Positions 5,367 to 6,036 of a stretch of 6,036 nt of DNA are shown in pieces; the first letter of the stretch is position 1; every line of letters starts with the position of its first letter. Origin of the DNA: Chloroflexota bacterium (lineage in GTDB: Bacteria; Chloroflexota; Limnocylindria; P2-11E); the NCBI GenBank assembly GCA_013695575.1, contig JACDAF010000001.1, positions 1 through 6,036 of the forward strand, written 5' to 3'. The notes under the pieces were generated by a model. It worked only from the letters and a program-made list of their open reading frames with translations. It did not search any database and was not told the origin of the DNA. Made by a program: the position numbers and the translations under genes.

Positions 5367-6036
5367 GCGGGAACGCGGAGCTCAGCACTGCGCTCGACGC
5401 GGAAACGTAGCCCGAACGCGTCGCGTCGCCTTTTCTGGTCGACGAGCCGACCAGGGTCGGAGAACTCTGCGGACATGCGCTCGGAGGGCCCGACGATGGT
5501 GAAGGTGAAAGGCGGCGAGAGCAGCGCCCCGTTGATCTGGATCACCGCGCCGACGCACGCCGAGGCGGCGGTGATGCGCTCGCCGTTCACGCTGATCGCC
5601 TGCGCGCCCGCCCTCCAGGCCGCGTTGAGGACGTCGGTGATGTCGGTGCTGTGCACGATCGCGAGATCGATCGTTCGCGTCGGTGCCGAGGCAGGCACGC
5701 GTCCGTCGTCGAGCGTCACGATGAGTCCCTCGCCGGAGACCGGCGTGAGCCCCGCCGCCTCCTTCGCCCGGGACAGCCGCCGCTCGAGATCGGCGGCGAG
5801 CGGTCCGAAAACGGCCGTTCGCGATTGGATCGCGTCGAGCTCGGCGCGCAGCGAGGCGAGCTGCGTCTTCAAGGTCTCCTGCTCGGCCTGAAGGTCCAGC
5901 GCCGCCTCAGCAAGGGTCACCTGGTAGCGGGCGGCGAAGGGAAGCCTCGTGCTCTGGGTCTGCCACTGCGCCGCGATGAGCACGCCGAAGATGAGCGCGG
6001 GGACGACGAACGCGAGCCCGACCGGTGCCCGCGGCC
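5324..6036 (-). CDS. DUF881 family membrane/coiled-coil protein (N-terminus cut by right edge)
   Basis: The frame is open to the right edge and gives 236 residues before TAG. A GTG at 5983 is not the start, because the codons before it complete a transmembrane helix (VGLAFVVPALIFGVLIAAQW, about visible residues 5-24). A heptad-like coiled coil follows at about 42-91 (AEAALDLQAEQETLKTQ and onwards). The DUF881 core comes next: AGLTPVSGEGLIVTLDDG (94-111), IVHSTDITDVLNAAWRAGAQ (126-145), ISVNGERITAAS (147-158) and PPFTFTIVG (174-182). The C-terminus RVPAYSGTVAVRYA is the usual family ending. The topology is one helix with the rest outside. Family members occur in Gram-positive, Actinomycetota and Chloroflexota genomes, often near cell-division or envelope genes; their biochemical role is unknown. 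Only a few N-terminal residues are probably missing. Its last 43 bp overlap the THI5-like gene on the other strand. Confidence 0.88.
   Translation of the reverse strand, partial: PRAPVGLAFVVPALIFGVLIAAQWQTQSTRLPFAARYQVTLAEAALDLQAEQETLKTQLASLRAELDAIQSRTAVFGPLAADLERRLSRAKEAAGLTPVSGEGLIVTLDDGRVPASAPTRTIDLAIVHSTDITDVLNAAWRAGAQAISVNGERITAASACVGAVIQINGALLSPPFTFTIVGPSERMSAEFSDPGRLVDQKRRRDAFGLRFRVERSAELRVPAYSGTVAVRYATPR

Noticed and set aside
1..6036. Mobile elements, CRISPR arrays, tRNA/rRNA genes, prophage or integration sites
   Set aside because: No transposase or integrase motifs, no long direct or terminal repeats, no spaced repeat array and no tRNA-like cloverleaf were seen on reading both strands.

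Overview
This window is high-GC bacterial DNA (about 70% G+C by eye) with strong G/C preference at third codon positions. That preference opens long antisense reading frames that are not genes. A DUF881 protein, a class III cyclase-like/ATPase/TPR regulator and GTG starts fit a high-GC Chloroflexota or Actinomycetota-type genome. This assignment rests on gene content only, and no marker gene fixes it.

Layout, left to right. (1) Positions 1-143, minus strand: the 5' end of a membrane-anchored or secreted protein that runs off the left edge. (2) 232-1491, plus: a complete 12-helix MFS transporter, divergent from (1). (3) 1611-4259, minus: an 882-residue signalling ATPase with an N-terminal cyclase-like domain, an NB-ARC/AAA-type ATPase and TPR-like repeats, convergent with the MFS gene. 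(4) 4410-5366, plus: an NMT1/THI5-like substrate-binding protein, divergent from (3). Its frame is cut by an in-frame TGA at 4446-4448, so the annotated intact frame starts at an internal GTG (4473). (5) 5324-6036, minus: a DUF881 membrane/coiled-coil protein, cut at its N-terminus by the right edge and overlapping the 3' end of (4) tail to tail by 43 bp. No gap is longer than 150 bp.

Neighbouring genes alternate in direction, so no operon is visible and each gene is probably transcribed alone. There is no sign of a mobile element, CRISPR array or RNA gene. The points worth attention are the THI5-like gene and the regulator. The THI5-like gene has an in-frame UGA-C codon in the loop of one GC hairpin and just upstream of another, no signal peptide, and the Thi5 histidine at position 66 without the other Thi5 catalytic features. 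The regulator has a cyclase-like domain with two of six canonical catalytic residues replaced. Two minus-strand genes, (1) and (3), also carry a -10-like hexamer exactly 8 nt before the start codon, suggesting leaderless transcripts.
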